Positions 35,567 to 49,314 are shown, counted from the stretch's first letter. The stretch is 64,000 nt of DNA from Cunninghamia lanceolata (GCA_027924645.1 BSBN01000495.1:496001-560000), one strand, 5' to 3'. Program-made: numbers and translations. Notes: generated from the letters alone by a model not told the origin.

Positions 35567-38500
35567 ATGGGAGATAGCCAAGAAGAAGGGGAACCTTCAG
35601 GTCACTTTGAATCCAAACTTGACCAGATCCTTGATATGCTCCAAGAGATGAGAGAAAGAATTGGAACTCTCAAGTAGCAGGTCAGGGGTCAGCATGGACC
35701 TAGGCAGGAAGCCTATCATGGGGGTGATGACGAGGCAAGATAGGAAGAGGATAGAAGAAGCCACTTGGCTTTGGAATTATTCTATCATATGAAAAAGGTT
35801 ATGCCTCTCAAATTTGATGGATCTGTAAGTGGAGATGCTGCGGAGGCATGGCTTACGGAAATGGAAAAATACTTTGAAATAAGAAACTACTCTTAAATCA
35901 CCAAAGCGGTATGGGGAGCATACCAATTGGCAAGTGAAGCATCCACATGGTGGATGAATAAGAAAATGGAGTTAGGTTTGAGGTCTACGAGTTTAACCTG
36001 GGATAGATTTGTGGAACTGTTTAGGCAAAGATGGTTGCCTTAGCTGTATTATGATCAAAAGCTTATAGATTTCCAAAATCTGAGATAGGGTGATTTATCT
36101 ATGAATGAGTAATAGGAAAAGTTCACTCACCTACTCAAGTATGTACCACAATATGAGTAGGATAAGAGGTTTCGCATCTGAAAGTTTATTATGGGATTGA
36201 ACACCCAGATTGGTGGTGAAGTTGATGTGCATGGTCCCACTTCAATGGACCAGGTGTATGAGAAAGCCATCAAATAGGGTAGAAGCTAAAATCTATGTCT
36301 GTTGTACAGGTAAAGGAATCAAAAAAGGTATAACTGGTCTCAATCCTCCCAATCCTCTAAGAAAAAGGGTAAAAAACAAGACTTTTTAGAGAAAAATGAT
36401 AAAGGGTCCAAGAATAAGCAAAATGAATCCAAGGGGGGAAAAAGGCAATAATAACTCCAAGAAAAATGGAGATAATTCTGGAAAGCCTCATGCAAGGTGA
36501 GGACCCATGGGCGGATGTTATACATGTGGCGGTGATCATTACGCCAACCAGTATCCTAATAAGATGCAGGGAGCTCAACCTCGAGGAAACCCTCTGCCCT
36601 CTCAGTAGGCAACATTCCAGCAATGCATACATGCAGCCTTGGATAATATGCAAGATGAATATCAAATCACTCCTATTGAGACTATAGCTATCTTATCTAG
36701 TTTCCCAATTTTAGATTTGATAGATATTGGTGCAACATAATGTTTTGTTTCCCCAAAAGTTTTAAGTAAAATTCCTAGAAAAGATAGATACATGGCAAAC
36801 ACTTGGTCACTTGAATATGCAAATCAGACCAAAGCTCAGGTAGAGCAGTCCTTGTTTGAGGCTAAGGTTGAACTTCCAAGTTTCTCCACTGAAGTAAACC
36901 TTTATGTAGCCCCATTAGGCTCATATGATGTTATCCTTGGGATCAATTGGTTATGGAGACATTGAGCTAAGGTAGACTATTATGCCAAAATAATAAAATG
37001 TCTAGATGACCTAGGAAGCAAAGTCTTTCTACAAGGAAAACCTAGAGATGTCAAATTAAGACAATTTTTTGCCCTAGAAATGAAAATAGCTCAAAGAAAG
37101 GGGTGCCAACTTTTTGCTGTTAAAATGGAGAAACTAAATAGTTTTGAGGAAACTAATTTCTAGGATGATTTAATGTTTTATGAATCTCAGAAACCCAAAG
37201 GAGTTGAGAAGAGGGAGTCCATAGATAAGGAAAGATTAGATATGGATAGGTACCCTTTTCTTAGAGATTTTGAGGATGTGTTTCCAGATGAGCTACTGGG
37301 ATTACCTCCCAAAAGAGCTTTTGATTTCTCTATAGATATAATTTGAGGATCAGAACCTATATCTAAAGCTCCATACAAAATGACCACCATTGAGTTAATG
37401 GAGCTAAAGTCTCAATTGTAGGAATTTCTTGATAAAAGACTGATAAGACCTAGTGTGTCACCTTGGGGAGCACTAGTTATTTTTGTGAAAAAGAAGGATT
37501 GTACATTATGGTTATGCATAAATTACCGTATGTTAAATATAGCAACAATAAAGAACAAATACCCCTTGCCCCGCATTGATGATATTTTCAATCAAATGAG
37601 AGGAGCAATTGTGTTTTATAAGATCGATCTTCGATCTAGGTATCATCAATTGCAGTTAAAAGAGGAGGATATTCACAAAACAACCTTTAGAACAAGATAT
37701 GGGCATTATGAATTTACTGTTCTACACTTTGGATTAACAAACACACTTGCAAGGTTTATGAACTTAATGAACAATGTGTTCAGGGACTGTTTAGACAAGT
37801 TTTTCCTAGTTTTTCTTGATGATATCCTAATCTACTCTAAAAATGAGGAAGAACACCTTTGACATTTAAGGATTGTTCTTTAGAGATTAAGAGAGCATAA
37901 ATTGTATGGCAATCTCTCTAAGTGTACTTTCTTTCAAAAGGAAGTGCAATATTTGGGTCACATAATTTCGGCTAAGCGAATAGCTATGGACCCAGCCAAA
38001 ACTAAATCCATATTGGAATGGCCATTACCAAGGAATGTACATGAGGTCTGAAGTTTCATGGGCCTAGTAGATTATTACAGGAAATTTGTGAAAACAATTT
38101 CAAAAATTGCTTATCCTATTACTTCATTGTAGAGAAAAGGCAAGAGGTTAGAGTGGTCAGACAAGTGCTAGGAGGTATTTGACCAATTGAGGGAAATGCT
38201 GACCACAACACCTATCTTGAAAGTACCTAACCCGGAAGGTCATTTTGTAGTCATTATCAATGCCTCAGGAGAAGGCTTAGGTGGTGTACTAGTCTAGAAT
38301 GAACAAGTTATTGCATATGAATCGAGGAAACTGAAAACTTATGAACAAAACTATGCCCCTCATGATTTGGAATTGGCAACAATAATTCATGTACTACAAA
38401 TGTGGAGACACTACTTGCTTAGGAAACCCTTTGAACTAAAAATAGACCAGCAAGGGCTTAAATATTTGTTCACTCAACAACATTTAAATGCTTACCAAAG

Positions 38501-40071
38501 AAGATGATTAGAGTTCATCTTGGATTATGATTTTGAGATCAAATACATCCAAGTCAAGGAAAACTGAGTGGCAGATGCCTTTAGTAGGAGAAGACATATC
38601 TCCTTAATGATCTCCAAAAATTTTGATTTTAAGAACCAGGTATTACAAAAGTCTAAGGGAGATGAGTTTTACGAGTAGGTAAAATAAGCCCTTTTAGAGA
38701 ATCCCCAAAATCTGAAATATGATGAATTTTACCTCGAACCAACTGGGTTATTGAGATATAAAAGAAGGATGTATGTTCTGAACTTCGAGAAGCTAAGGAA
38801 CACTATGTGGAAAGAGGTTCATTTTGCACCTTATTTAGGACATCCTGGAGTAACAAAGTTACTAGCTGATGTCAAACCCTTATACTTCTAGAAGGGAATG
38901 AAGAGGGATGCTACAAGGTTTGTAGCTACATGTCTAGAATGCTAGAGGGTGAAGGTGAAACACCATCACCTGGTAGGTCTTTTATACCCTCATGAAATTC
39001 CATAATGGAAGTGGCAAATCATTAGCATGGACTTTGTACAGGGACTTCCTATGTCGAGGAATAAGTAGAATGCTATTTTGGTTGTGGTGGATAGACTCAC
39101 TAAGGCAACACATTTTATACCTAGGAATTTGATAGATGGGGAACCTGTCATAGCCCACAAACTTGGGCAAGACATTTTTAGATTGCATGGTATTCCTGAG
39201 AAGATTATCTCAGATAGGGATACCCATATGACATCTTGAGGTTTTGGCAAACCTTGTTTTCCTCACTTCGAACCCAGTTGAATATAAGCTTTGCTTATCA
39301 TCTGAGCTGGATGGCCAAATTGAAAGGGTAAACCAAGTGCTGGAAGATTTATTGAGAATGTATTGCATGGATTAACAATACAAATGGGAAGATTATCTCC
39401 CTCTAGTGGAATTTGCCTATAATAATTCCTATCATTCTGTAATTAAGATGGCTCCATTTGAAACATTATATGGAATAAAGTGTTGAACCCCTATAAGCTG
39501 GGATAAGCTAGAAGATAGCATTAGCCTTGGTCTAGAAATGCTATCAGAAATGGAAGAGCAAGTCTATCTGATTAAGAAAAGGCTAGCGGAAGCCAATGAT
39601 AGACAAAAGAGTTATGTAAATGCTAAATACATCGCAATGCATTTCTCAGTGGGAGAAAAAGTCCTTTTAAGGGTAAAACCCCAAATGAGCTCCATTAAGT
39701 TTGGAAAGACATCCAAACTGGCTCCTAGATATGTGGATCCCTTCAAAGTTCTCAAAGAGGTCAACCCAATCGCATACAAGATTGCTCTACTGCCAACTCT
39801 TGCCATGATGCATAATGTTTTCCGTTTTTCCTATTTGAAAAAGTTTATTTTAGGAGATAATCATATTCCCATTCTTGATTAGAATGCTATATAGGTGAAG
39901 GACCCAGGGGTGGTAGTGATCGAGCCCATCAAGGTGCTTGAAACACGTAAGCTACACTTATGTAACAAAGAGAAAACTTAATGCAAGGTCTAGTGAGACC
40001 ATTAGGCAGAAGAAAATGCCCACTGGGAAAACTATGAGGATATTTATGCAAGATTACCCCATCTCTTTTAA
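35567..40071 (+). pseudogene. Gypsy-1 gag-pol (chromovirus), decayed
   Basis: Gag starts at 35567 (MGDSQEEGEPSG). Its core is FDGSVSGDAAEAWLTEMEKYFE, and the zinc knuckle CYTCGGDHYANQY near 36515 has Tyr for the last Cys. The protease region (36680-37000) has DIGAT and GINWLW. Reverse transcriptase runs ~37330-37900; 37455-37862 is open and has [10 protein letters not shown]. RNase H follows (~38200-38600), then integrase (~38780-39480) with DFVQGLP and IISDRD. The tail EPIKVLETRKLHL ... AHWENYEDIYARLPHLF (39920-40068) looks like a chromodomain, which would guide insertion to chromatin. More than thirty in-frame stops, mostly TAG, and several frameshifts make it inactive. Confidence 0.88.
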
Positions 40072-40154
40072 AAGCTTTTTACTATGTTGAGATAACACTT
40101 TTTTATTATGTTGGTTTGTTTTGGATACATTAAATCATCGGGGATGATAATCTT

Positions 40155-40167
40155 ATGGGGGGAGATA
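40155..40167 (+). other. Polypurine tract of Gypsy-1
   Basis: ATGGGGGGAGATA immediately precedes the TG of the 3' LTR. Confidence 0.85.
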
Positions 40168-40326
40168 TGTTACATCCCCAACTTATGATTTAGCATAATC
40201 TTACTTTTATGTGGTAAACAAGATGATTAATATTAGATTAATGATTTGATATTTGTGGAAAATATCAAGTAGAATCATTGATTACATAGATATCTAATTA
40301 TGTTCTATTAAGAATGAGATTATTTA
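40168..40326 (+). repeat. 3' LTR of Gypsy-1, first part
   Basis: These 159 bp match the start of the 5' LTR at 31779. They end with the ATTTA (40322-40326) that was duplicated by the Gypsy-2 insertion. Confidence 0.92.
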
Positions 40327-42849
40327 TGTTACATCCCTAATTTTGTCCTGTTATTACTTTTTACTTTTACTTGGACATAAGTAAATTTATTATGATGTTT
40401 GGATCAATGACAAGGAAAGACATGAATTATATTGAATGTCATTTATGAAATTATGGAAATGATTATGTTATTATCAATTTAATATTTGCTCTATGAGATT
40501 TAATTTATTAATTGAATAATGATGCACTGATCATAATCCGTTTGGTTACGAGTTTGATACAGGATTGCAGATTTTCAGGTGACTCTCAGAGAAAAGAGAG
40601 AGAGTATCTTTCGAAGATAGAGATATAGACCTCAGGTTACGAGTGGTCAATTTGCCAAATGAGTATTAGTGATTAACAAAAATGTGAACCAGTGTTGTAA
40701 GAGGTAAGTTTTGTCTTGTCAGTTTACTCTTGAACCCAATCAACAGGAAGTCGATATCTTTTGAATCTATTCTAGTTAAGTCGTTGTGTGTTGACATAGT
40801 CATTTGTAACATAAATGACGTTGTCTGAGTAAGAATTACAACCATTTATGTTTAACGTAAAAGTTACGATGTAATTGTCGTAAAGTGGTTGTGTTATCAT
40901 TATTAAGTCACTTAAGTGTTTTATTGTTGATGTTTAAAGTCAAATGACGATTTCGTCAAGTCGACGTGATTTTATCGAAAGATTGCAATGGGGAGGTGAA
41001 CTCGACCCATTCACGTAATCCATAAATCATTATTTTATTGCTATTATTCTTATTTGATTAAATCATAACTATCAAAAGAATTGATGTTATGTAGGCCTTA
41101 TTTGATATAAACAAATAGATATATTTATAAACCAAATGAGGATAATACCTCATATTATTTAATAAGACTTATCCAATTAAGTAGCCTTGAGCATGTAAAG
41201 TATAATGCCTTCATTAATTCAAGTGATGGAGTTGAGATCACTTAAAAGTGATCAATAAATGACCATCAATGGTTATACTTGTGTCGACCTCTTTTAAGAG
41301 GGAACGTGGTATTATTGTTATACTTGATGAACTTTTCCACATTTTGTGCCTTAACAAAAATATGTGTTAATCTCTACTGATTAAATGGGATCGGTTGTAA
41401 ACTAAATGGAGGAGTGGTCTATTGCAATTTTGAATTACCTTTCAATTGAGGGAGTGGTAGAAACCAATTCATAATGAGTTTTGAAGAGTCATTAAATCCC
41501 ACGGCTCTATGAGTGAAGGCATATAGGAATTAGGGTGGAGAGAGAGAACACATATGAAGATCATGGGAAAATAGAGAGAAGAGATCGCTGCCATAACACA
41601 GAGGTGTAGGCGCCATCATATAGGCAGACTGAACATTATACTCAGCTATAGATAACTCATTAAGCCATCGCCAGGTATCACTTAGTATCTGTGTGATGAT
41701 AACAATAGAATTGTATTGATTCATAACGTCTTTTGGTTGCCTATTTAGGAGAATTGATATTATCTTTTAATATGTCTATGATATTCTATTCATAAACAAC
41801 AAACTGTATAATGATTGTTTTCATTATGTTTTAAACTATTTGGAGTAAATGATATCGCCATTATAAGCTGACTGGCCGATGCTCCCAAAGGCTAAATAGC
41901 CTAAGTTGAGGATCATTGTATTGTGTCGAAGTCTATTTATTAAATGACATAATTGCAGAAATGATATTTTGTTCATTATATTCCAATACATCGTAGAGGG
42001 TCTTCTTTTTAAGTAGTTGATTATATAGAAAATATAGTCAAATTAGAGATAAGGTTCTATATTAAGATAGACTGAAAGTTGGTTATGAGATATTTTATAC
42101 CACTCTCATACATATTAAGTGCCATGAAGAACTATGATAGGTTTTTAAACATAGATGAGTAAGATACTTAAATCTTTGAGGTGGTTAATGGAATTATGAA
42201 ACCATTTCTTGTTAAGTTTATAAATGTCTATAATGGTTTCTTTTCAAAGAGAACTTAGAAATCTTATTAATCTTGGGAAGCCACCTTTTTTAATAAATCG
42301 AGTGATAACTCATTGGAAATATTATGAAAGAGACATTAAGGTCCATAGGACTATCCTTACAACATATTCGGTAAATGAGAATAACTTTGTAGTAAACCAT
42401 TATGATGTGATTAAACTAAGTCTAGCTAGATAATACCTTGATTGGAATCATATATGAGTATATAAGAAGTGATGGACAATGACATCACATGAAGGTAAGT
42501 TGAAAGTATTCATATTCCTTTTGTATAGAAGTTATTATCTATTACAAAACCATAGTACTCTTAACCTTGGTTGAGTTAAACCAAAGGTCATTTATAAACC
42601 TGAGACTTGAAGTTATGAGATAGGGTTAGTTTGGATATAATGGATTATTCAAGGGTAAAATAAAACCCTAGTTTAACCTAGAAGGGTTAAAGATTATTTG
42701 ATGACACCTTTATGGTTATAACCCATTTAGTTATTTTATGGGGGTAGACATTAAAGGGTCGAGAACCCTAAATAATAAATGTTCATATTTATCTTATTGA
42801 AAAGAGATTTGTTATTAGTCGATAATGTTTAACCTTAGGTAGAGCAACC
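40327..42849 (+). repeat. 5' LTR of Gypsy-2, first part
   Basis: It matches 53646-56190 of the 3' LTR up to GTAGAGCAACC, where the SIRE-like element enters. Ordinary-looking short reading frames inside it are not genes. Confidence 0.9.
42845..42849. repeat. Target-site duplication of the pol-less SIRE-like element (left)
   Basis: CAACC here corresponds to GAACC at 50435-50439. The intact Gypsy-2 3' LTR has GAACC, so the left copy has mutated once. Confidence 0.8.
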
Positions 42850-43967
42850 TATTGGAAACAAGGTAGATAACTGAGAGGGGGGGTGAATCAGTTATCTTAT
42901 ATATCTTAACTTTCTTTTCTTCTTTAATATTAATGCAGCATCAAAACATAAGAGCATATATAATCATGAGAGTAGAAATAAAATCAACACACATAACACA
43001 AGGATTTTTACATGGAAAACCCTGTTAAGGGAAAAACCATGGGGTGACTAACCCAAGATTGTATTCTCTATTAAAAGAATAAGAAGTACAAAATGACACT
43101 TGCCAATTAGGGCTCACTGCCCGAGCACACTGCTCACAAGAGGCACACTGCCTACAAGAGACTCACTATCTACAAGGTATATAGAAAGTAACCAGGTGTT
43201 TGAACTGATGAGAGGCATCCACATATGCTAAGGTTTAGTTTCGGTTAGGCTCAATATACTGATCTAATACACTTCATTCTTCCTCTACTCTAATGCTGCT
43301 GTTTTGTCACATACTGGACTTGTATTGCTGCTTCCACACTTCTCTCTACCTTTCCTCACACACTTACACACAAAACTACTCACTTCATATTGAAATCCAC
43401 TTGGTATATATATCCGCATCAATGATTTCAACATTTTTCTAGTCGGCAACTGGAATACTAAAGATATTTCCAAGCCACTGATCTGTCGGCTAAATCCATG
43501 CTTAATATGTGATGCATATCAAGGACATAGACATAGAAGTCATCATTCATGTTCGCCAACCATGTATGATCTCTTAAATAGCTTGACCACCATCAATTTC
43601 TCATCCGGATTAAAGTCTGATGCTCTACCGGTCAGCTCTTTCTCAGTCTACTCTGTCTGTTAGGAACTCAACACTTAGATGCTCACATCTTTTCACTCAT
43701 TCACCACCGAAGGCTCAATCTTTGGAATGTATTAGTCATGGTACTCCTCTTGACTTGTCCAAGTCTGCAACTTTCTGAGATACACCATCTGAGAGATCTG
43801 GACCTAATTGTCGGACCTTGCTACATGCTCTGTTCTTGTTCACCGGACCAAAACATTCTTCAATCTTTCATTTGGTAGTGTCGTACTACACTCTGCGGAT
43901 GTGTGGGATAGACTTTTTTTTCATCAATGACAACAATCATGAAGCCACACAGTGTCTTTTGCCAACA
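42850..43967 (-). repeat. 3' LTR of the pol-less SIRE-like element
   Basis: It reads TATTGGAAACAAGG (TG changed to TA) to TTGCCAACA on the plus strand, 1118 bp, and matches 49317-50434. By eye there are about a dozen differences in the first 200 bp. Confidence 0.92.
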
Positions 43968-44120
43968 ATCTCCCCCTTTGGTATTGATGGCAACACTTAG
44001 TGAAAAATGACTAAGTGTCATAACGAAGTCCCCCTTGGCTGATGCTCTGTCTTATGTACACTTTTACCAGAGCTCCCCCTTAGTTGGATTCCACATTTTT
44101 CACTATTTCCCCCTTTGACA
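43968..44120 (-). other. Cluster of four polypurine tracts
   Basis: On the minus strand, tracts of the form AAAGGGGGAGAT occur next to the LTR (43969-43980). Similar ones lie near 44027-44036, 44074-44083 and 44105-44115. The one touching the LTR is the likely primer; the others may be extra tracts. Confidence 0.65.
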
Positions 44121-44205
44121 TCAATGGCAAAGGGTGGAATCTGCACACCAAAATTTGCAAAAATCAACCTATACATAGCCGCATAAGTATATATATATGT
44201 TATAC

Positions 44206-47200
44206 TTACATATACTTAAGTATATCCGCAAAGGTGGTCTTCAACTGTACAACTTCTGTCACCCAACTCTGCTTCATCTTGTCCAAAATTGAAATGTGGC
44301 CACTCAACAAAAATGCAAAAGATTCTCCCCTTCTTAAGTCTGCCGGATCACTCGTCTAGGCTATGGTCTGAGCATCGGTTAAGGCCTCATGCATGGCCTC
44401 TAACTTGGGGATAATTATCCCTCTTAGTTCACTCATCCTACTTATTATATTCTTCCTCTCTTTTTCAAGCCTCTTTATTTCATTTATAATGGTGATGGCC
44501 TGGCACTCTTGATTCATTATAGATGTGGTGAGGGGATCAAAATTCTGAGATAAACTTGACAGTTTATCTTCTTGTTCTTTTACCTTCTTTTCAATATCCT
44601 CTGTCACTTTAGACTAGGATAGACAAAATTTATATATTTCTCTACCATCTTTAAGAGAATTTTCTAGGCTCTTTATGCCAATATCCAAGGTCCTCCTATC
44701 ATTAGTTATGAGTCCCTGCACTTCAGTGAATCTCTTTCCCAAAAATTCTTTCCAAACTTTCTCTTCTATCGATTTCTCCAAAGAATCAAAATGGGTGCTA
44801 ACAAAATTAACCTGAGATTTCAAGTTACCAGATGGAGAGGCCAAAAGATCCTTTTGGAAGGATGGCATGATCTTCTCTAGTATCTCAGATGTAATCTCTA
44901 TCAGCTCACAGTCTTCCATGTGAGACTTCAGAATGCTTCTCTTTTGCTTTAGCTTGGGCAAAAGATGTTATGTTCATTGTCTGGACCGGAAAGAGGGAAT
45001 CAAAATTTAGTGGTACTTGAAATAATTCTGGTTCATCTATCTCTAACATTTCTTTGTTCAAGAAGCTCTTTACTACATCAGCAGTGTCTCTTGCCAGAGA
45101 CAGAGTCTTCTTTCCTTTTCCCACCTTAGAACTGTCATCTGGGATCTTCTCTGTTTGATCTTCTTCTCTTCCCTTTACCTCTTCTTCTTGACTAATTTTC
45201 TCTTCTTTTCTTCCTTCTCCTTCAGTTCCAGAGTCTACTGGGGGATCCAAAAGAGAGATGTTAACTTCTTCATGGACTTCCTCTTCCAGAACAGGGGAAT
45301 CCAAGTCCTTAGACTTTTCTTCACCTATCTCCTTTGACACTTCTGCATTTTTCTCAGTAGATTCTTCTTTTGATGTACTTAATCCTTCGACATCCATGAC
45401 AAAAGGTTCTTCATCTATTTCCTCTATGATAGGAAGGTTGAATCTTTTGAAGGCATTCCAGAGGATGTCTTTTGTTTCTTTTGCCACCTGATCAGTCTCT
45501 CCAAGCATAAGTTTGTTCATTCTGGCTTTTCTCTGGAACTTATCCTTGCAGTCCTTAAAGATCATGGTCATTTGTTTTGGAGTAATGGAAGGATAGAGCT
45601 GAATTGCAATCTATTCTTGAATCTCTAAATCCTTTTCCTTGGCATTCTCTTTTCTGAGTTCAAGTACCTTCTCTAAACTTTTGGGAATTAGAGAAATGAT
45701 TTCAATGAATGCTTTATTATAAATGTTTAGGTACTTAATTGTAGCTTCCTCCAAAATTCTTTTGTCAGTATCACTGTAATCATCATAAAATTCAGTGACT
45801 GGTTGTAGGTTCCCATCCACTATGACTGCCTTGATGATATCATCAATAGAGAGAGTAGGCCTTTCAACAAATTCTTCTACCTCTTTTTCTTTGTTTGTAT
45901 CGGAAGAGGATTCCCCTAATGTTTTCTTCTTCTTCCTCATTTTCTTAACTTCCTCATCGGTCTCTGTTTCTTCATCATTCTTTTGGCTTGTATAGGACCT
46001 TGTGGCCTTTGTCTTTGTTCTCTTTTCTCCCTTTTCAGATGTCTTGGCTTCCAGTTTTGAGGCTCTTGAGATCTTAGAAGTGGCAGGTGCAAAGCTCTTG
46101 GAGGATCTAGTCTAGGAGGAGGCTTGCACCAGAACACTTTCTTTTTCTTCTTCTTGTCTCTCTTTCTCTGCTCTTTCTACTTTTTCTCTATTTGCATCAA
46201 CTACCTCCTTTGATATGCCATATCTTTTGGAAACTTCCTCAACTTCCCTTCTCACTTTTCTTTTCATCTCTAGTTGTCTCAGTTCAACATGTATTTTCAC
46301 ACTAAATTCTTGAAACGTTCCAAACCTTTCTGCCTTAGGGTCCTTAGGCTGAATCAGAAGGTGTTGGACATGTAGCTCTAGGATTTTCTCATCTACCTCA
46401 TAGCCCATTGGCATAATCCAGACTATTCTGGGCTCCACTGCCTCCATTAGGCATTGATCAGTGTCTACCATGAAACATACTATATCCTTGTATTTTTCAA
46501 CTATAGATTGAGGAATTCTTTCTTTGGCTTGCATCATACTTTGGAAGTTCTTGAGGTATCCCCAGAGTGCTATACTTTGAGCCTTGGCATCACCAAGCCC
46601 ATACATATAATCTCTAATTTGTATGGCAATCGGTCTGTCATTTTGCCATACTCAACCACTTGATCTGGGTAGCTCATTCATATAGTAAAAGAAGAGACAT
46701 AGTATTAATCCACCATACTTGAATGAGTTCTTCTTGTCCTTCTTGATCTTTTGCAAGTTTTCTAACAGTTGGCTCAGGAGAAGCTCGCATAGATCATAGT
46801 CTGCATTTTCCCTTAGTATCTGATATGTAGTATAAATTACAGTTATGGACATAGAGTTTTCCCTGCTGGAATGATATATTTTATAGCTAATTATCATAGA
46901 GGCAAATTTGATATCCGGATCTATGATATCTTCTATTGTCATTGCTCTTTTGTCAAACTTTGATCTAGTAGCCTCACTTACTGTTTAGTTCTTGACCGAT
47001 TTGAGAACAGGCAACCCACCGGATGAGTGCAAACTAGTTACTGCCCTAATTGCATCCTTTGTTATCTTGAAGGGCTTCAACAACCACATGAAGTTGTCAT
47101 GTATTCTGCTAAGAACATATCGGACCCATTCATCTTCTGCAAAATATGGAAAGTGGATACAATGTCCAAAATGCTTATCTTGGATGGCCTTGTATTGAGG

Positions 47201-47434
47201 TTTGACTTCAAAGGTTTCATCTATTAGTTGTTTATGGTATATATCCATTAGTTTTGATTCTCCAAATTCCTCAATATTTGCATGGATGTATACCCTAACA
47301 TCTTCTACGTGCAGAACCCCATGCGGAATGCTAGAAAAGGCGCATAAGGGATCAACTTCTAGGGATTTGTAGGGGTGTTTCTTGAACTTTGGGCGTGACC
47401 TATCAGTGATCTTAACAACCATAGGAGTATCCAT
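44206..47434 (-). pseudogene. ORF2 of the pol-less element, ~1076 codons, unknown function
   Basis: It starts MDTPMVVKITDRSRPKF at 47434 and keeps one frame to ~44920, where a single frameshift occurs, then runs to a TAA at 44208-44206. In-frame stops lie at 46985, 46652, 46112, 45611, 44614 and 44356, mostly TAG. The N-terminal half looks globular and has a hydrophobic stretch, GGLILCLFFYYM, near 46700. A very charged Lys/Glu-rich middle follows (46200-45100), then a coiled-coil C-terminus (ELRGIIIPKLEAMHEAL region). No known catalytic motif is visible. It sits where SIRE elements have pol and, further on, an envelope-like ORF. It could be a captured gene or a strongly altered envelope-like ORF. 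Function unknown. Confidence 0.7.
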
Positions 47435-48069
47435 ATTTGCAAAAGATTTAAAGAGAGATATTCAGAAATTGAAATACCTTTTCACGCTTCTAGGGTTCAC
47501 AATATGCACTGAAAAAATTGTTGGTTGAATCAGATTTTGCGGTTGATCTTTGAGAGGGTTGTAGCAATCTTGCTGCAGAGCTCTTCCTTTCTTCTTTTTG
47601 AATGCAAATGTGCAAGTGATGAATAAAAGAACCCTTTTATCTCTGCGCAAACCCTAAATTCCTATTGTAATAAATGCACAACTTAAGTCATCCGGTTACC
47701 TTGTTCTAAGAGAGATCTTTCCGAACCACTGAGTTGCACTTAGAATCATTTTCAATGATAATTGACAATGTATCTTCTTTCCTCCAATCATGCCATGAGT
47801 CCGTAGATCAAGATATTTCACTTTTGAATCATACCGGATTTGTCTATGAAGATCCTGCTTTACCGGATGGCTATCAAACTGGATTAATCTTGACTGATCA
47901 AACACTTCAAAACTCCTTGCGGATCTTTCATATTTTTATTGAGGCTTATTTGGACATTTCTCTGAGAGCCCTTTAATGCACAACATTCCATATGCCAAAT
48001 TTAGGCACCAATTGACTAGCTGGGGGAATTTATTTTCCTTTGTGACTCCCCTGAGCCAAGCTCATCTGT
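47435..48069 (-). other. Spacer between ORF1 and ORF2
   Basis: About 630 bp with no convincing frame. On the minus strand it holds AATTCCCCCAGC near 48030 and CCGGA-type words like those of the SIRE LTRs around 47690-47870, so part of it may be duplicated LTR material. Confidence 0.4.
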
Positions 48070-49251
48070 TTAGTTTTCGAAAGAAATATCAGCACCAGAT
48101 TCTGGTGCAGATCCATCCCTGACATTTTCTGTACTTCTTTTCACCCAAATCTTGTTCATCTCCCTTTGAACTTCATCCACATTCACTTTTCCTTTTCCTT
48201 TGTCTTGATTTTGATTATGATGCACCGGACCCTTTTAATCCTAATTCTTACTTCTACATAATTTGGCAATATGACCAGATCTATTGCAATTGTAGCAAAC
48301 AACATTTCTTTGCATATGTGACTGATATCCTCTAGATCTGCATTGATTAGCCATATGTCCTATTCTATTGCATGCAAAGCATCTACCATTGAATGAATTG
48401 TTTATTTGCATATTTTTGCATTCATGAGATTTGTGACCATACTTTTTGGAGTTGAAACACAGTCCAGAGAAAGATGAATTAGTCTGATTCATTCTTCTTC
48501 TGCACTAAGTTGCTTTATGACTAAAATTGTTGCAATTGTAGCAGTATCCATTGAAGGATGGATATCTTTGAGCATTTGGTTGCCTTATCGGAGGTTTTCT
48601 AGGCCTGTTCCTTGGATTTCCTGATCCAGAGTCCTTCTGACCAGATCTAGAGATTTCACCTTTCTCATATCCCAAGCTATGCTTGTCATCTACCCTCTTT
48701 TGGCTTTCAAGAAGAACTTCAAGTTGAGAAGAGCTTATCTTGAATTTCTCTTTGTATTCATTTGTTGTTTGAAGATCCCTTTTAAGAGTGTCTATCTGAT
48801 TCTCAAGTTGTTCTTCATTATCTCTATCTTCTTCAAGATCAGATTCTAGATGCCTAATTATTCTATCCATTTTGTGGCAGTCCTCTGACTTCTCCTTGAG
48901 ATATTGTTTTAGATTATCTTCAATTTTCCTTTTCTCTTCAATTTCTTGGGTGAATCTCATAACCCCTTATTTGATTTCATGTCTCACCATAATGACCTCT
49001 TTTGATAGCTTCTCACATAGCTTGTTTTTATCATTCAGATCTTCATTAGTATCATTGGCTTCACTTTGACTTGGTAATTGTTGAAGTAGCTCCTTTATCT
49101 TTTTCACAAAGATACTTAGTTTTTCTTTTAACTCATATATGAAATCATCAGCTTGTTTGAGTCTTTCTCCCAAGTTGTTGACTTCAAAGTGAGATTGCTC
49201 AAGATCATCTAAGGCAGACTGAAGTTGTTCCTTCATACCATATATATCCAT
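48070..49251 (-). pseudogene. ORF1: coiled-coil protein with four zinc knuckles
   Basis: The ATG at 49251 lies 49 bp downstream of the PBS. The first ~200 residues are heptad-like and charged (coiled coil), without the UBN2 gag core seen at 1-1331. Then come four tandem CCHC-like motifs: CYNCNNFSHKAT(stop)C, CFNSKKYGHKSHEC (second Cys is Ser), CFACNRIGHMANQC and CYNCNRSGHIAKLC (48580-48250). In-frame stops fall at 48967, 48505, 48241 and 48235. The frame ends at the TAA 48072-48070, before any protease motif. Probably an RNA-binding gag-like protein that packages the element's own RNA (inference). Confidence 0.75.
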
Positions 49252-49300
49252 TGAGATTCCCAGATCTTCCTCAAGCTGTTAGGCTCTATTTAGAGGAACT

Positions 49301-49314
49301 TATCTCTGATACCA
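49301..49314 (-). other. Primer-binding site of the pol-less SIRE-like element
   Basis: On the minus strand TGGTATCAGAGATAAGTTCCTC follows the LTR after 2 bp. The 22-base stretch is nearly the same as that of the SIRE-like element at 1386 downward. Confidence 0.9.

Noticed and set aside
42224..42433. 69-codon frame in the Gypsy-2 LTR
   Set aside because: The equivalent region of the 3' LTR (~55590-55800) has stops; it is non-coding LTR sequence.
42871..42893. G-quadruplex in the GAGAGGGGGGGTGAAT motif
   Set aside because: There is only one G-run; four would be needed.
44084..44359. Plus-strand 91-codon frame
   Set aside because: It overlaps the purine-tract region and the end of ORF2 on the other strand, and has low-complexity composition.
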